Shown here: positions 44,152-56,733 of the stretch, piece by piece | Layout: every line of letters starts with the position of its first letter | How positions within the stretch are numbered: the stretch's first letter is position 1 | Program-made: the position numbers and the translations under genes | Notes under the pieces: model-generated | The model's input: only the letters and a program-made list of their open reading frames with translations | Told to the model about the DNA's origin: nothing | Database searches by the model: none | Origin: Gentiana macrophylla | Lineage: Eukaryota > Streptophyta > Magnoliopsida > Gentianales > Gentianaceae | DNA length: 64,000 nucleotides | Assembly (NCBI GenBank): GCA_026214975.1 | Contig: JAOBSW010000930.1 | Span: 1-64,000 of the forward strand | Reading direction: 5' to 3'

Positions 44152-45738
44152 TGTTCGGTAAAAACGAGTTTTACAATTTATAACCGAAACACCCCAAGTA
44201 TAAGGATCTGTAGTAAAGGATGTTAACGGGTCGTCCTAAGGGAGTGGAATGTTTATCGGATTCTGGTATAAATCTATATCGATTATGTCACAATTATTAA
44301 CTAAACTAAGGCTGAAACTAACTAAAACCTAAACCTAAGGATTAAATCTAAAACAGGAATAAAAACAAGCTGAAAAATAAGAAAACAGAAGGATGGACGA
44401 GCGTTCACTAAAGTGAACGAGCGTCTGAAAACTAAAGCTAACGGACGGGCGTTTCGCTATTATGAGACGGCGTCGACTACGATCGAGCGAAAATTGCAGA
44501 AAAGTTGCAGGAAATTTAAAGGTTTAAAAACTAGAACTTAAACTAAACTTATGCAAACGATTTGATTAAACCAATTAAAGGAAAACACAGCGAGGCAACG
44601 AATCCACCCATCAACCAACAACCCCCAACTAGATGGTGATCTAAAGATGTAGTTTTTAGTAGTGATTTATCACGAATTCAATTAAATTTCTTCAACCAAA
44701 TTCTAGGGTTTCGTTTATCTTTTCAAATAAACTAAACATGCAATCAAAACGAAATCACGAGATTGTTTCCAAGCTCTTACTCAACTAATCATGCATAATA
44801 TCTTAAAACACAATTAGATGCATCACTTAAACGGAAGAGAACTCAAATAAACAGACTTTCGTAAATTTATTCAAGCATAAAGATAGATAAATAGATCGTT
44901 TCATAGAATTGATAATTCAACAAAACATGGCAATGTAAAACAGCGTCAAAAAGTGATGAAAAACTAGATCTTAAACTCACTAAACATCCAGTATCGAACT
45001 CTCTAGTTGATTTTGTTGTTGATAGGCTTCCTCCGTCGACTCACTGCAAGGCTTTTAGCCAAAAATCATGTTGAAGATGATTGTTGGGTTGGAGAAGTTC
45101 ATCTCTATGGAATTAGGGTTCTGGCCGCAGCTTTTTGGTGTGAAAGTGCGATCTCAATGATTTGGTATCAATTAGGATTGGGAGGCTGCTGCTATATATA
45201 GAGTTTTGGGTCGGTTAGGGTTAAGTCGGCCTTGAACGCCCGTCTGGTCTTGTGGACGCCCGTCCAGAATGCCTGGACGCTGAGTAAACGCTCGTTCATC
45301 CTCCGTCTGAACTCTCTGAATGTAAAATACGATTCTGGACGCTGCATGGGCGCTTGATTCACTACGGGCGCTTCGTTCAAGATCGATGAGCGCCCGTTCG
45401 AACCTGCGAGGATCGGATCTCTTCATCTTTATCCAATTTCTTCAAGCCAATTCCAACTCTATCTCTTATAATTCGACTTGAGCTTCATTTATCCTCATTA
45501 TATGCACGAAAATTAACTCCTACATGATAAATAAACAATGCAAAAATGTAATAAAATCCAACTAATAATAATTCCATTAAATCAACACTTAAAATCATCA
45601 ATTTTGCATACAACCCTCTTAAAATCATCTTTATTAAATAATTACACTTAAACCCTTAATTCTCATGTAAATTATGCAAATGCGGGGAAAATAATAATGA
45701 AATAAACCTTTAATAATCATATAAATATGGCCTTAACA
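44152..45738 (-). mobile_element. 3' LTR of nested gypsy element
   Basis: 1,587 bp, starting TGTTCGGTAAAA and ending CCTTAACA on the plus strand. It is paired with 53,948-55,541. Because the element lies on the minus strand, this is its 3' LTR. Frames inside (45,007-45,426) are LTR shadows. Confidence 0.95.
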
Positions 45739-45752
45739 ACACCCCCACACTT
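45739..45752 (-). other. Polypurine tract of nested element
   Basis: On the minus strand AAGTGTGGGGGTGT directly precedes the LTR. An imperfect hairpin (arms TTTTGT and ACAAAA, 45,757-45,778) lies just upstream. Confidence 0.85.
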
Positions 45753-45778
45753 AGCTTTTTGTACGTCCTCGGACAAAA

Positions 45779-47127
45779 CAATCAAAACTATAGCTCAACT
45801 TTATGCAATCCACATAGATCTCTAACTCACGTAACAAAAGATACAACAACTATAGCAAATGATACCTTCACAGAGATAGATTCTGTGTATGTGTGACAAG
45901 CCGTTCTCAATCTTAACAAGCCTTTCAAAGAAATATCCTTTCAAAAATTCCAATGAATATCCTAGGTACAGACAGTAATAGCTCCACTCAAGCCTTCCCA
46001 CGCACTCAGTAGGATAATCCCTACAACATATCATGCGGTTCTACTGGGTATAAGATCCATGATAACAAAGACTTTACTTTATTCTTATTCATCATTTTTC
46101 CAAAATTTTCAAATTTGACGCATATCAGAATGAGCTCTTACCCATCATAGTAGTGTAGGACATTTCGTGATAATCCCCTACCTACTCAAATCATAAGGTA
46201 GCTATAAACCTGGTCGTCGTGAGCTTTTGGTCATCATAGTGGTATAGGACATACGAGGTATACCCCTACCGCACTCAAATCATTAACCAGCTTCCGACAA
46301 ACGTATTTATTAATAATTGCTCACTCACTTTATTTATTCACTTTTCAAAGTCATAAGTTACATCTCACTTATCACATTCAAACTTTATGATATTCACAGT
46401 ACACGGTTTAACTTAGGTGTAACTATACCGACCTTCCTAAGATAAATCATTAAAAATAATGAAAGGATATAATTCAAAAGTCATGCTTCAAAATCAAAGG
46501 CTTTCGTGAGTGAAAAATGAAACTATCTCCATAAAAGTAAAACATGATATAATTATCTCACTAAGTCACATACTATCATCGTTAGAAAACTACAACTAGC
46601 AAGCATATAGTTTCAATCATATGCTCGAGATTCACAAAAAATTTAAATTTAGTGGAAATTTAACATTCACTCATATTTCAAAGGATATAGCACAAAAACA
46701 TACCCAATTTACCCCCCCACACTTAAATCACATTATGTCCTCAGAATGTGCAGAATAAAAGAAAAAGAAAACTTAGCTGGTTTCAACAGTGTTTGTCGGA
46801 TGAAAGTTGGCAGAGGGCAGGCCGGAGCATGAATGTACCGCTGCAACTCGAATAGACAACACCGGACAGTAGTAACTCGAAAACCTGCTCAAAAGTATCT
46901 GCAACACTCGACATACCATATAATCTCGGGGTACACGGGGTATATGAGCAACACATAACACAAAACACTTACAATGAACGTAAGAGGAATAACCATCAAC
47001 ACAAAATCAACTAAAGTATTATTTCTAAAACAATAAAACAACCTAAGAATGAAAAAAAAACAAATAACTAGGTTGCCTCCTAGGAGCGCTCTTTTAATGT
47101 CAATAGCTTGACACAAAGTTCAAAAGA
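45779..47127 (-). other. 3' untranslated region of nested element with shared motif repeats
   Basis: No gene. It holds two copies of a motif shared with the outer element (46,142-46,199 and 46,232-46,285; core CACGAAATGTCCTA on the minus strand) and a second polypurine-like tract at 46,711-46,726 (TTAAGTGTGGGGGGGT on the minus strand). Confidence 0.75.
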
Positions 47128-47646
47128 TCAACCCGGATCGGGCCACTTTGGTTTAACTGCCGCCACCTCAGTATCAGAATTAGAATTACTAGGGCGGAAA
47201 TGATTTTCACCACAACAACAAGTCAAGTGCGCAATAAGTGCATTAAACTTTTCTCTCCAAACTACACTGACTCTCTTCTTCTTGTTCTTGCGCATGATGG
47301 GCATAGGGGTGCCAACCTGCTCAGGGGTCTCAGGAGAAGGTACCTTACGGGTGGATATAGGAACGTCATCATCATCTGACTCAAAGAAATAAGATGGAAT
47401 CTCTTCACAAATCAGGACATCTGTACTCTCATCTCTTCTTTGGAAATAAAGAGTCTCAGGCTTTTCCTTTGGTTGCCCAAAATATTTCTTAAGTCGATGG
47501 CCATTCACTTTAAAAGCTTGATTACCATACCCGTTCAAAGTAATTACTCCACTTGGATTAACCTCGATAATCTCAAATGGACCAGACCATCTAGACTTTA
47601 GCTTACCCGGAAACAGGTGAAGTCTAGTATTATAGAGTAAAGCCAT
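47128..47646 (-). CDS. Integrase C-terminal part of nested element
   Basis: Frame of 172 codons with [34 protein letters not shown] and KVNGHRLKKYFGQPKEKPE, the C-terminal DNA-binding-like module of gypsy integrase. An acidic and then basic tail follows (ESDDDDVPIS, KNKKKRVSVVWREKF). It is separated from the catalytic core by frame loss at 47,650-47,880. It ends at TGA near 47,128, just upstream of the long 3' UTR. Confidence 0.85.
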   Translation of the reverse strand: MALLYNTRLHLFPGKLKSRWSGPFEIIEVNPSGVITLNGYGNQAFKVNGHRLKKYFGQPKEKPETLYFQRRDESTDVLICEEIPSYFFESDDDDVPISTRKVPSPETPEQVGTPMPIMRKNKKKRVSVVWREKFNALIAHLTCCCGENHFRPSNSNSDTEVAAVKPKWPDPG

Positions 47647-47803
47647 TTCACCAACTTGGAATTCTCGGTCCTTGATCTTAGCGTCATGGAGTATCTTCGT
47701 TCTTTCCTTGCTAAGCTTAGCATTCTAAATGACGCTCTGAGTCCGATTCGTCAAGCTCGTTCAATTGTAACAACCGTTTCTCCCACAGAGTGGCTATCGA
47801 AAT

Positions 47804-48560
47804 TTAAGAATTTAATTGCCCGTAAAGCTCTGTGTTCAAGTTCGACAGGTAAATGACAAGCTTTGCCATAGACCATTTGGAAGGGTGGCGTGCCCATCGG
47901 GTTTTAAATGCAGTACGATAAGCCCACAATGCGTCATCCAACTTAAGACTCCAATTAGATCGATTATTGTTCACGGTCTTCTCTAAAATTCTTTTCAAGC
48001 TCTGGTTGCTTACCTCGACTTGGCCACTGGTTTGGGGATGATATGGTGTACCAACTTTGTGTTTGACACCATATTTTTCAAGGATTTTATCAAGCGGCGC
48101 ATTGCAAAAATGGGTACCTTCATCACTAATGAGTGCTCTCGGACAGCCGAATCTAGTAAAGATATTCTTTTGCAAGAATTTCTTTACAACCTTGTGATCA
48201 TTAGTTTGAGTAGCTATGGCCTCGACCCACTTTGAAACATAATCCACACAGACGAGGATATACTTATTACCACATGACGATGGAAAGGGTCCCATAAAAT
48301 CTATGCCCCATACATCGAAGACTTCGCATTCAAGAATGGGCTTAAGTGGCATTTCCATCCTACTACTCGCCGCCCGGTTCTCGGCACCTATCACAACCTT
48401 TACAAAAGGCTTCACGCATCTTTAAAAGCGAGTCGGCAAGAGAATCCGGCTTGAAGGATCTTTGCAACCGTCTTTGGTGTTCCATAGTGACCTCCGGTAG
48501 GACCGCTATGGCATTGTTCTAGGATATCCCACCGATCATGCTCAGAACACACCGTCGAAG
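47804..48560 (-). pseudogene. Integrase catalytic core of nested element
   Basis: The core carries [31 protein letters not shown] and [12 protein letters not shown], i.e. the three acidic residues of the D,D(35)E site. It inserts element DNA into the chromosome. About 48,420-48,560 gives a frame-shifted H2C2 zinc module. After FKTR the frame is lost by a single missing base in a CCCG context at about 47,900. Otherwise it is very close to the outer integrase at 56,734. Confidence 0.9.
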
Positions 48561-48838
48561 CAACCCGTCTTTCTGACTCTGAACAAATAAGGATCTTCCC
48601 ATACGAGATATTTAAGATCGAGGAAAGAACTTTTTCTTCTCACGACACGTCATATCCTCTAAATGACCACTCGCTAAATAGTTGGCGTAGTCGACATACC
48701 ACGGCCTAACCGTTTCAAGCTTCATCAATTGCTCGGTTGGAAAATCAATGCCTATATCATTGTGATTTTCTCGCACCCTCATTTACTAAGCGAGATAAAT
48801 GATCACCACAATATTCTCACTACCTTTCTTATCTTTAA

Positions 48839-49330
48839 TCACAAGGTCAAACTCTTGTAAAATCGAATCCATCGAAGTAACCTTGGTTTTGCATCCGCTT
48901 TATCCATAAGGTAGCGTAAAGTCGCATGATCTGTCCATACAATCACTTGAGACCCTAGAAGATAGCTTTTAAACTTGTCAATGGCAAAGACGACGGCTAA
49001 GAATTCCTTCTCGATCGTAGTATAATTGCATTGAGCCGGGTTCAAGGTACGACTCGCATAATAGATGGGCTGAACCTTTTATCAACTCTTTGACCTAAAA
49101 GCTGCGCCTCACGGCGTAATTAGAGGCATCGCACATCAATTCGAAAGGCTTGGTCGGTCAGGTGCTACTAAAATAGGGCAGCGATAAGCTTGTCTTTCGA
49201 GACAATTGAAAGCTTCTTTGCACTTCGTGATCGAACAAGAAATCGACATCTTCTTTCAAAAGATTTGATAAAGGCTTGGCTATGGTAGAAAAATCTTTAA
49301 TGAAACGCTGTAGGAAGCCAACATGACCTA
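48839..49330 (-). pseudogene. RNase H region of nested element
   Basis: NPAQCNYTTIEKEFLAVVFA and IDKFKSYLLGSQVIVWTDHA with LRYLMDKADAKPRLLRW are the middle and end of the gypsy RNase H domain, which removes RNA from the RNA-DNA hybrid. The upstream part (49,050-49,330) is readable only by switching frames repeatedly. These breaks are dense and lie mostly at CTG/CAG/CG sites. Confidence 0.85.
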
Positions 49331-49478
49331 GAAAACCTCGTACCTCTTTTCTTTGTCTTAGGGTACGTCATCCTTTCAATGGCTTCAACCTTAGCCTTAT
49401 CAACTTGAATGCCAAACATTGGACACCTTGTGTCCCAAAACTATTCCTTCATCAACTAGAAAATGGCATTTCTCCCGG

Positions 49479-50202
49479 TTAAGCACGATTCTTCTCAGCA
49501 TAACGTTGGAGTACCATATCTAGGTTCTCTAAAATTTCATCAAAGCTATCGCCCAGGCGAGAAGTCGCCCATGAAGACTTCCATGCATTTCTCAACAAGT
49601 CCATCAAAATGGCCAACATACACCGTTGAAAAGTCGCGGGTGCATTGCATAGACCGAATGGCATTCTACTTAAAAGCAAAAGTACCGGATGGACACGTAA
49701 GCGTGGTCTTCTCTTGGTCATTGGGGTCGATGGCTATCTGGAAGTAACCAGAGTATCCATCGAGAAAACAATAATACTTGTGACCACTCAGTCTTTCAAT
49801 TAGTTGGTCAATGAAGGGTAAGGGGAAGTGATCTTTTGCAGTGACTTCATTCAGTCTACGATAGTCAATACAGACTCTGTAGCCTGTCACGAGTCGTAAG
49901 GCAACTTCCTCCCCTTTTTCATTCTTTTCAACTGTGATTCCGCCCTTCTTTGGCACAACTTGAGTAGGGCTGACCCACTCGCTATCGGAAATTGCATAGA
50001 TGATTCCCATGTCGAGCCACTTTATAACCTCCTTCTTGACAACCTCTTGCATATGCGGATTCAGCCTTCGCTGAGGTTGTCTTACCTTTTTAGCTCCTTC
50101 CTCCGTTCGGATTTTATGCATGCATATGTCTGGGCTGATCCCTCGGATATCACCCACTTGCCATCCGAACGCGAGGATATTCTTTTTAAGCACTTCTATC
50201 AT
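49479..50202 (-). pseudogene. pol: Reverse transcriptase of nested element, active site altered
   Basis: A long frame from AFGWQVGDIRGISPDICMHK through VSPTQVVPKKGGITVEKN, LVTGYRVCIDYRRLNEVTAK and FLDGYSGYFQIAIDPNDQEK to MPFGLCNAPATFQRC. A frameshift follows. In the right frame the catalytic motif reads FMGDF instead of FMDDF, so the first catalytic aspartate is lost, if the base is correct. Upstream, the RT N-terminal part (50,203-50,593) is in other frames. Confidence 0.9.
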
Positions 50203-50404
50203 TGTGTGTTCTTGCTCGTGGTCGAGTTTGAAGAAATGATCAAAGGCAATTTATCTCCATCCTTAAGAAAGATATACTTAAGGTGTTTTGAAGCGGTTTG
50301 AGCTCTAAATCGCAGGTGGTTGCTCAATACTAGACTTTAACGGGCCACCTTTCTCCTTATGAGCTTGAAGTGGTTGTGATGAGAACACCTCATCTTCCCG
50401 AGGC

Positions 50405-51870
50405 TCAACCCAGAAAGGCATCTTGGATCAAATCATCCATCGGAATCCTCCGGTCAACACTTGCTTCCTTTTTCTTGTGATCGATCATTTTTCTTAACTC
50501 TTCATCTTTAAGCTCTTCGCGCGACTCTTTCGAGTCATCTACTTCCCAATGAGTAGCTTCTCTCCAAAACTCTACCTCGTCCCAACTACCCATCGAGCTT
50601 CTTCTTCACCAGGGATGAAGTCTTCCCGACTCGATTCTTTGAAATCATCGTTTGTTCTTTGGGCATCTCCATGCTTCTAACTCAATAACAGCCCCAGGTG
50701 AGCGAGTGAAGATGACTTCGTCAATGCCTACGGCTTGAAATGAATTAGAAGGTGGTCCATGATACCGGATCCTCAATGTCCATGACTTCAAAAACACCTA
50801 TCTCTGTCAACTCCTCCGCTTCTTCAAAGTAGGCATCTTTTTCGTCCTCATAGATAGCTTCGACAAACGATATTTCATCAATTACGGCTCTTTCAGGATG
50901 TGTCCCCGTGTGAAGGTGACGGATGTGTCACCGACTCTCAAAGTAACTGTCGCTGCGAAGTCGATGAGAGCGTTAGAAGTGTCCAAAAGGTTCGGCCTAG
51001 AATTAGAGGCATCTCCGTATCGGTGGATAGTCTAGAATAACCCGGTCGGTAGGGAAGACTAAATGTTCAACTTGAAGGAGAACATTAGCTACACAACCGG
51101 CCGCGATCCGGCTAGATTTATCTACCATCCGAAGAGAAATCGGGCGTTCCGCATCCTTTATCTAACCCGAGCTTTTTGCATACGTTTAATGGCATCACAT
51201 TAATAGAGGCCCCGAGTCGCATAAGACGTTTTGAATAAATGGCCTTCGATCTCACAGGAGATTGAAGGTCCGCAGTGGTCATCCTCGCTTAACACGGCGA
51301 CTTTTTGTGAAACCATTGCGCAATCTTCTCAAACACTTCTTCACCATCCCTGAAGCTTTCTCTTGCTCCCACAGAATTCTTTAAGATACTTAGTACATTT
51401 AGGCATTTGAGACAATACCTCACTAAGGGCATACTCACTTTAGTGTCCCTAAGTATCCTCCTCACCCCATCATCTTTGCTTGTCTTTGGCGAGGCTCTCT
51501 CCTTGCTCTTTGGTGGATAAGGAAGGGCTTTATCATTCGTCGTGGCCTGATTCTTTATCGCCTCATCCTCCTTATCCTTCCACCTCACAAACTTTTCTTC
51601 CTTTTTCTTAGTCAGGGGTACCGCCCCTTGACTTTCCTTTCTTTCCTCTTCATCAGAATCATTGTCGCCTTCCGAAGAATTGTCACCAAGCTCCTCCTCA
51701 TCGTTGCTTTCTTCGGCATGTGATTTTCGATTCCCTCCCGAACTCATGGCGTCGGGAGGGGCTACTGCTTCCGACATCTTGCCGGGTCCGGCCTTCTTAC
51801 CACTTCTCGAGTTACTTCGTTCAACTCCTCTTCTTGCCCATACTCCCACTGAGGTGTAATGGCAGTGCAA
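50405..51870 (-). pseudogene. Protease and linker region of nested element
   Basis: Broken frames cover the acidic linker (EESNDEEELGDNSSEGDNDS at 51,750-51,650), the ALPYPPKSKERASPK equivalent of the outer KLPFPP segment, and the decayed protease (51,290-50,700). No continuous DLGAS-type loop remains in one frame. The 50,405-50,593 frame (REELKDEELRKMIDHKKKEA) is the linker toward RT. Position and order identify it; sequence preservation is poor. Confidence 0.65.
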
Positions 51871-53297
51871 ACATTCACACCAGCTTTCGGATTTCTCTCG
51901 GTATAACTCGGGAGTTTACCGTGAGGTCTGCTTGCTTGCTGGTCTGCCATTTGACCAACTTGTCTCTCAATAGCTTTAACACTAGTAGACAAAGTCTTAA
52001 CCATGTCAACTAGCTCATCAAATTTGTCTTTGAGGACACAAGAGGTGGTGTGATTGTGGTTTTGATTTTGGTTCGACCACTTGAGGCCTTTGGGAGTTTC
52101 GAATCGCCTTTGATAGTTCGAGTTGAAAGAATTCGAATTTGAAGGGCAGGTGGTAACTTGGCTTGATTGAAGTTTTGTCTTTGAAATCCTGAGTAGTTCG
52201 GTTTTGGTTGAAGTTTCGGAAGGTTGGTTTTGATTTTCCATTAAATTCACTTCTTCCGTCATCTCGTCCCCCACTGTGTTCCAAGATAATTCACCTCGAA
52301 GCGTTTGATCGAAGATTGGCCACCGCTTGCTTATCGATTCCATCCGAGCAACCAACGGTGTGTATCGGGATTGCTTGCGATGCTTCTTTCTTGACAATAT
52401 TGGTCTTCTTAGAGTCGACCACATGTTGTTCTTGGCATTGTCTCGGCTACTCTGTGGCGGTCTCATCACCTCCCCTAAGAAGGATCCATGAGTGTGTGGA
52501 GTCAAGATAGTCTCTATTAGGTTGAGAGACTCCCTCGTAAAATAGTTCCAACAACTCATGTCTATCATATCCGTGATTGGGGCACTTCCTCATCAATCAT
52601 GATTTAATCTCTCCCAAGCCTTGCCAGCAGTCTCATCCTCCATCCGCTCAAACGTAGCTATTTCTGTTTCATCTCCATAATCTTGCCTGGTGAAACCCAC
52701 TTAAAGAAGCGAGGCTCTTTTGACATCATTCCATGTATGGAGGAATGATGTGCTAACGATTTAAACCACCGACTTGCTTCACCTTTCAAAGCAAAAGGAA
52801 ATAGCTTTAACTTAACTATCTCGTAATCAACACCAGGATAATGGCACGCTTCACGATTTGTGCGAATGTGGACAAGAAGTCGTGTGGATCTTCCTGAAAG
52901 CGATACCATGGAAAGAGCTATTCGAACTAGAGCAACTACTCCGTTCTTTAGATCAAAGTTCACTCCTCCCATGTCGGGAGGACGAATAGATCTATGCCCT
53001 TCGAGAAAATCTTGATTTAGATATGGAGTGTAGGGGTCTGGTTCAAGCGATTAAAGTTTGGTTTTGGCGGAATTGTTGAAGTTGTTGATTTATGCCGACT
53101 TCTTCGATCTTCTTCATTCTTCGCAGAGCTTGCATTTGTTGAAGGAGTAAATTTAACTGAGCTTGGGGGTCAGGATTTGGAATTGGTGGATCTTGATCCG
53201 CCATTTTGTCCAAATCAGGGAGAAGCCTTCTTCTAAGGATAGATCGTTCAGGCTCAGGATCAAAGATCAGAAGTCCCTTCTTACTTCTCGTTTGCAT
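51762..53297 (-). pseudogene. gag: gag of nested element
   Basis: It starts MQTRSKKGLLIFDPEPE (53,297). A capsid segment at 52,972-52,658 (KLKLFPFALKGEASRWFKSL) follows, then a Gln/Asn-rich stretch (52,568-52,100) and the linker AIERQVGQMADQQASRPHGK with LPSYTERNPKAG (about 51,970-51,880). Several frameshifts separate these blocks. No clear CCHC knuckle was read in one frame. Confidence 0.85.
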
Positions 53298-53920
53298 AAA
53301 CCAGAAGAAAGAAAAAGGAAGAAATCAACCCTTTGGGGTTGATTAGAACGAGTTTAGAGAAGATTAGATGGTTTAGAGGGAGAAAAGAAAAGAGAAGAAA
53401 GAGAAGAAAGAAAAAGTGATGATTGAGCAGTGAATCAAGGCGTCCGGTGTTAGTGGGCGTTCGTTCGAATCGAACGCTTCGTTCGATTGAATGAACGTTC
53501 GTTCAGAGAACAGAATTGAGGTGGACGGGCGTTCAAGTTGTTGAACACTCGTTCAAAAGGCTTTTAGTATATATTTTTTTAATTTTCTTATTTTTAGAAA
53601 ATATAAAGAGACCGAAACTGGAAAAGTAACCTACCTACGAAAAGTTTAAAAACAAGAAAAACATTAAGACGGTAAAAAAAAAGCGTGTTGAAATCTTCTA
53701 GGGCCAAAATGGAGGGGAAAACAGTGGATTTTGACCTCGAAAACGCACTAAACGGCCTATGGCCGTTCACAATGTCGTCGGCGTCGGAAAAAGCTTTCCG
53801 AATTGGGGTCCTGCGTTCCAAACGGACACTCGAGCCGAAAGTTATGGTCAAAATACTACCGTGTGCCCTAACGACCCCTTTTTGACTGTAAAAGCGTCTA
53901 AGTAGAATCCGACAACCGTT
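53298..53920 (-). other. 5' leader of nested element
   Basis: No gene. It contains GGACGGGCGTTC-type motif variants (53,440-53,560) as in the outer leader. A 66-codon plus-strand frame at 53,685-53,885 has no support. Confidence 0.6.
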
Positions 53921-53941
53921 ACCGACTCCGCAACGGCGCCA
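53921..53941 (-). other. Primer binding site of nested element
   Basis: On the minus strand TGGCGCCGTTGC, matching the tRNA-Asp 3' end for 12 nt, then GGAG diverges from the outer element's CGGGG. It starts 6 nt from the LTR. Confidence 0.8.
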
Positions 53942-53947
53942 AAAACT

Positions 53948-55541
53948 TGTTCGGTAAAAACGAGTTTTACAATTTATAACCGAAACACCCCAAGTATAAG
54001 GATCTGTAGTAAAGGATGTTAACGGGTCGTCCTAAGGGAGTGGAATGTTTATCGGATTCTGGTATAAATCTATATCGATTATGTCACAATTATTAACTAA
54101 ACTAAGGTTTGAAACTAACTAAAACCTAAACCTAAGGATTAAAACTAAAAGCAGAATAAAAACAAGTGAAAAATAAGAAAAAGCGAAGGATGGGACGGCG
54201 TTCACTAAAGTGAACGCAGCGCCACGAAAACTAAAGCTAACGGACGGGCGTTCGCTTATTGCGGACGAGCGTCGTCGACTCACGATCGTAAGCAGAAAAT
54301 TGCGAGAAAAGTTGCGGGAAATTTAAAGGTTTAAAAACTAGAACTTAAACTAAACTTATGCAAACGATTTGATTAAACCAATTAAAGGAAAACACAGCGA
54401 GGCAACGAATCCACCCATCAACCAACAACCCCCAACTAGATGGTGATCTAAAGATGTAGTTTTTAGTAGTGATTTATCACGAATTCAATTAAATTTCTTC
54501 AACCAAATTCTAGGGTTTCGTTTATCTTTTCAAATAAACTAAACATGCAATCAAAACGAAATCACGAGATTGTTTCCAAGCTCTTACTCAACTAATCATG
54601 CATAATCTCTTAAAACACAATTAGATGCATCACTTAAACGGAAGAGAACTCAAATAAACAGACTTTCGTAAATTTATTCAAGCATAAAGATAGATAAATA
54701 GATCGTTTCATAGAATTGATAATTCAACAAAACATGGCAATGTAAAAGCAGCGTCAAAAGTGATGAAAAACTAGATCTTAAACTCACTAAACATCCAGTA
54801 TCGAACTCTCTTGTTGATTTTGTTGTTGATAGGCTTCCTCCGTCGACTCACTGCAAGGCTTTTAGCCAACAATCATGTTGAAGATGATTGTTGGGTTGGA
54901 GAAGTTCATCTCTATGGAATTAGGGTTCTGGCCGCAGCTTTTTGGTGTGAAAGTGCGATCTCAATGATTTGGTATCAATTAGGGTTGGGAGGCTGCTGCT
55001 ATATATAGAGTTTTGGGTCGGTTAGGGTTAAGTCGGCCTTGAACGCCCGTCTGGTCTTGTGGACGCCCGTCCAGAATGCCTGGACGCTGATAAACGCTTC
55101 GTTCATCCTCCGTCGAACTCTCTCGAATGTAAAATACGATTACGATTTGCATGGGCGCTTGATTCATACGGACTTTCGTTCAAGATCGATGAGCGCCCGT
55201 TCGAACTGCTGAGGATCGGATCTCTTCATCTTTATCCAATTTCTTCAAGCCAATTCCAACTCTATCTCTTATAATTCGACTTGAGCTTCATTTATCCTCA
55301 TTATATGCACGAAAATTAACTCCTACATGATAAATAAACAATGCAAAAATGTAATAAAATCCAACAAATAATAATTCCATTAAATCAACACTTAAAATCA
55401 TCAATTTTGCATACAACCCTCTTAAAATCATCTTTATTAAATAATTACACTTAAACCCTTAATTCTCATGTAAATTATGCAAATGCGGGGAAAATAATAA
55501 TGAAATAAACCTTTAATAATCATATAAATATGGCCTTAACA
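53948..55541 (-). mobile_element. 5' LTR of nested gypsy element
   Basis: 1,594 bp, the partner of 44,152-45,738. The two LTRs agree closely except for small blocks of substitutions and indels that mostly sit at CAG, CTG, CCG or CG words. Confidence 0.95.
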
Positions 55542-55546
55542 ATTGT
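55542..55546. other. Target site duplication ATTGT (right)
   Basis: Second copy of the five bases at 44,147-44,151. The outer RT frame resumes directly after it. Confidence 0.95.
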
Positions 55547-56634
55547 CTTGACAACCTTGACCAAGTGCTATCCAGATGCGTGGAAAAGAACTTAGTGCTC
55601 AATTGGAAAAAATGCCATTTCATGGTAGATGAAGGAATAGTTCTTGGCCACAAAATCTCCGCCAAGGGTATAGAAGTTGACAGGGCAAAAGTAGAAGCTA
55701 TCGAGAAGATGAGTTATCCCAAGAATGTGCGCGAAATCAGAGGCTTTCTTGGACATGTTGGTTTCTACAGAAGATTCATTCAAGATTTCTCCAAGATAGC
55801 CAAGCCCCTGTCTACTTTACTAAAAGAAGACGTTGAATTCAATTTTGATGAGAGCTGCAAGCAAGCGTTTGAGGAGCTTAAGGACCGTTTAATCTCTGCT
55901 CCAATTCTTATATCGCTTGATTGGAACCTACCTTTTGAGCTTATGTGCGACGCATCAAACTATGCGGTTGGTTTGTTTTAGGACAAAGAATCAAAGGAAA
56001 TTCAACCAATCTATTACGCTTGATCCACACTTTGAATCCTTCTCAAGTTAACTATACTACTCTTGAAAAAGAATTATTGGCCGTAGTTTTGCTATGGACA
56101 AGTTTCGTGAAGTTACTTGTTAGGAGCTCAAGTGATTGTGTGGATCGACCACGCCGCTTTGCGATATCGATGACTAAGAAAGAGGCTAAACGCGCTCTGC
56201 GTTGGATCGACCTACAAGAGTTTGACGTTCAAATTAAAGACAAAAAAGGCGTTGAAAGCGTAGTGGGTCGATCACGTTCAAGAATGTTAAGTGAGGAAAA
56301 GGATGATCACGATGATATAGATCTTTATTTTCCTCTAGAGAACATTATGCTTATCGACGGTTGTCCTCCTGATGTTCCATGGTATTCTTCCATTGTCAAT
56401 TACCTTCATGCCCGATATCTCGATCCAGAATTGTCTTATCAGGAGAAGAAAAAGTTCTTCTCTGATTTGAAATCTTTCGTTTGGGATGAACCTTATCTTT
56501 TTAAGATCTGTAAAGATGGTTTGCTTAGGAGATGTGTTCCGAATCGAAAGCGTAGCGATATTATTGAGCAATGCCACAGTGGACCCACTGGGGGTCACTT
56601 TGGACCGTGGAAAACCGTTGCTAAGATCTTCTAA
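55547..56634 (+). pseudogene. pol: RT 3' part, RNase H and integrase zinc module of outer element
   Basis: Continues the RT split at 44,151: LSRCVEKNLVLNWKKCHFMV, RGFLGHVGFYRRFIQDFSKI, then RNase H start ELMCDASNYAVG. A frame change at 55,945-55,981 leads to NPSQVNYTTLEKELLAVVLL and the RNase H end. The spacer DGCPPDVPWYSSIVNYLHAR follows, then the H2C2 module (IIEQCHSGPTGGHFGPWKT, then [16 protein letters not shown] after stops at 56,632-56,650). RNase H degrades the RNA template and the zinc module helps integrase oligomerise. Two frame breaks. Confidence 0.9.
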
Positions 56635-56733
56635 TCCGGTTTCTATTGACCCACGATCTTTAAAGATACAGAAGCTTTCTGTAAAGCTTGTGATAGATGC
56701 CAAAGAACCGGTACTCTGACAAGGCGTTTTGAC

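Larger units (their letters stand above)
44152..55541 (-). mobile_element. Nested Athila-like gypsy element, 11,390 bp
   Basis: Two near-identical LTRs, a primer site at 53,921-53,941, gag, protease, RT, RNase H and integrase in order on the minus strand, and a polypurine tract at 45,739-45,752. It sits in the RT gene of the outer element with ATTGT duplicated. It is related to the outer element (similar Pol and shared UTR modules) but distinct in LTR and gag sequence. It lacks the third ORF found in the outer element. The coding frames are broken in many places. Confidence 0.95.

Noticed and set aside
54811..55274. Small plus-strand ORFs in the LTR, also at 45,007-45,201
   Set aside because: Identical in both LTRs of the nested element, so inherited by duplication of the LTR, not evidence for a gene.
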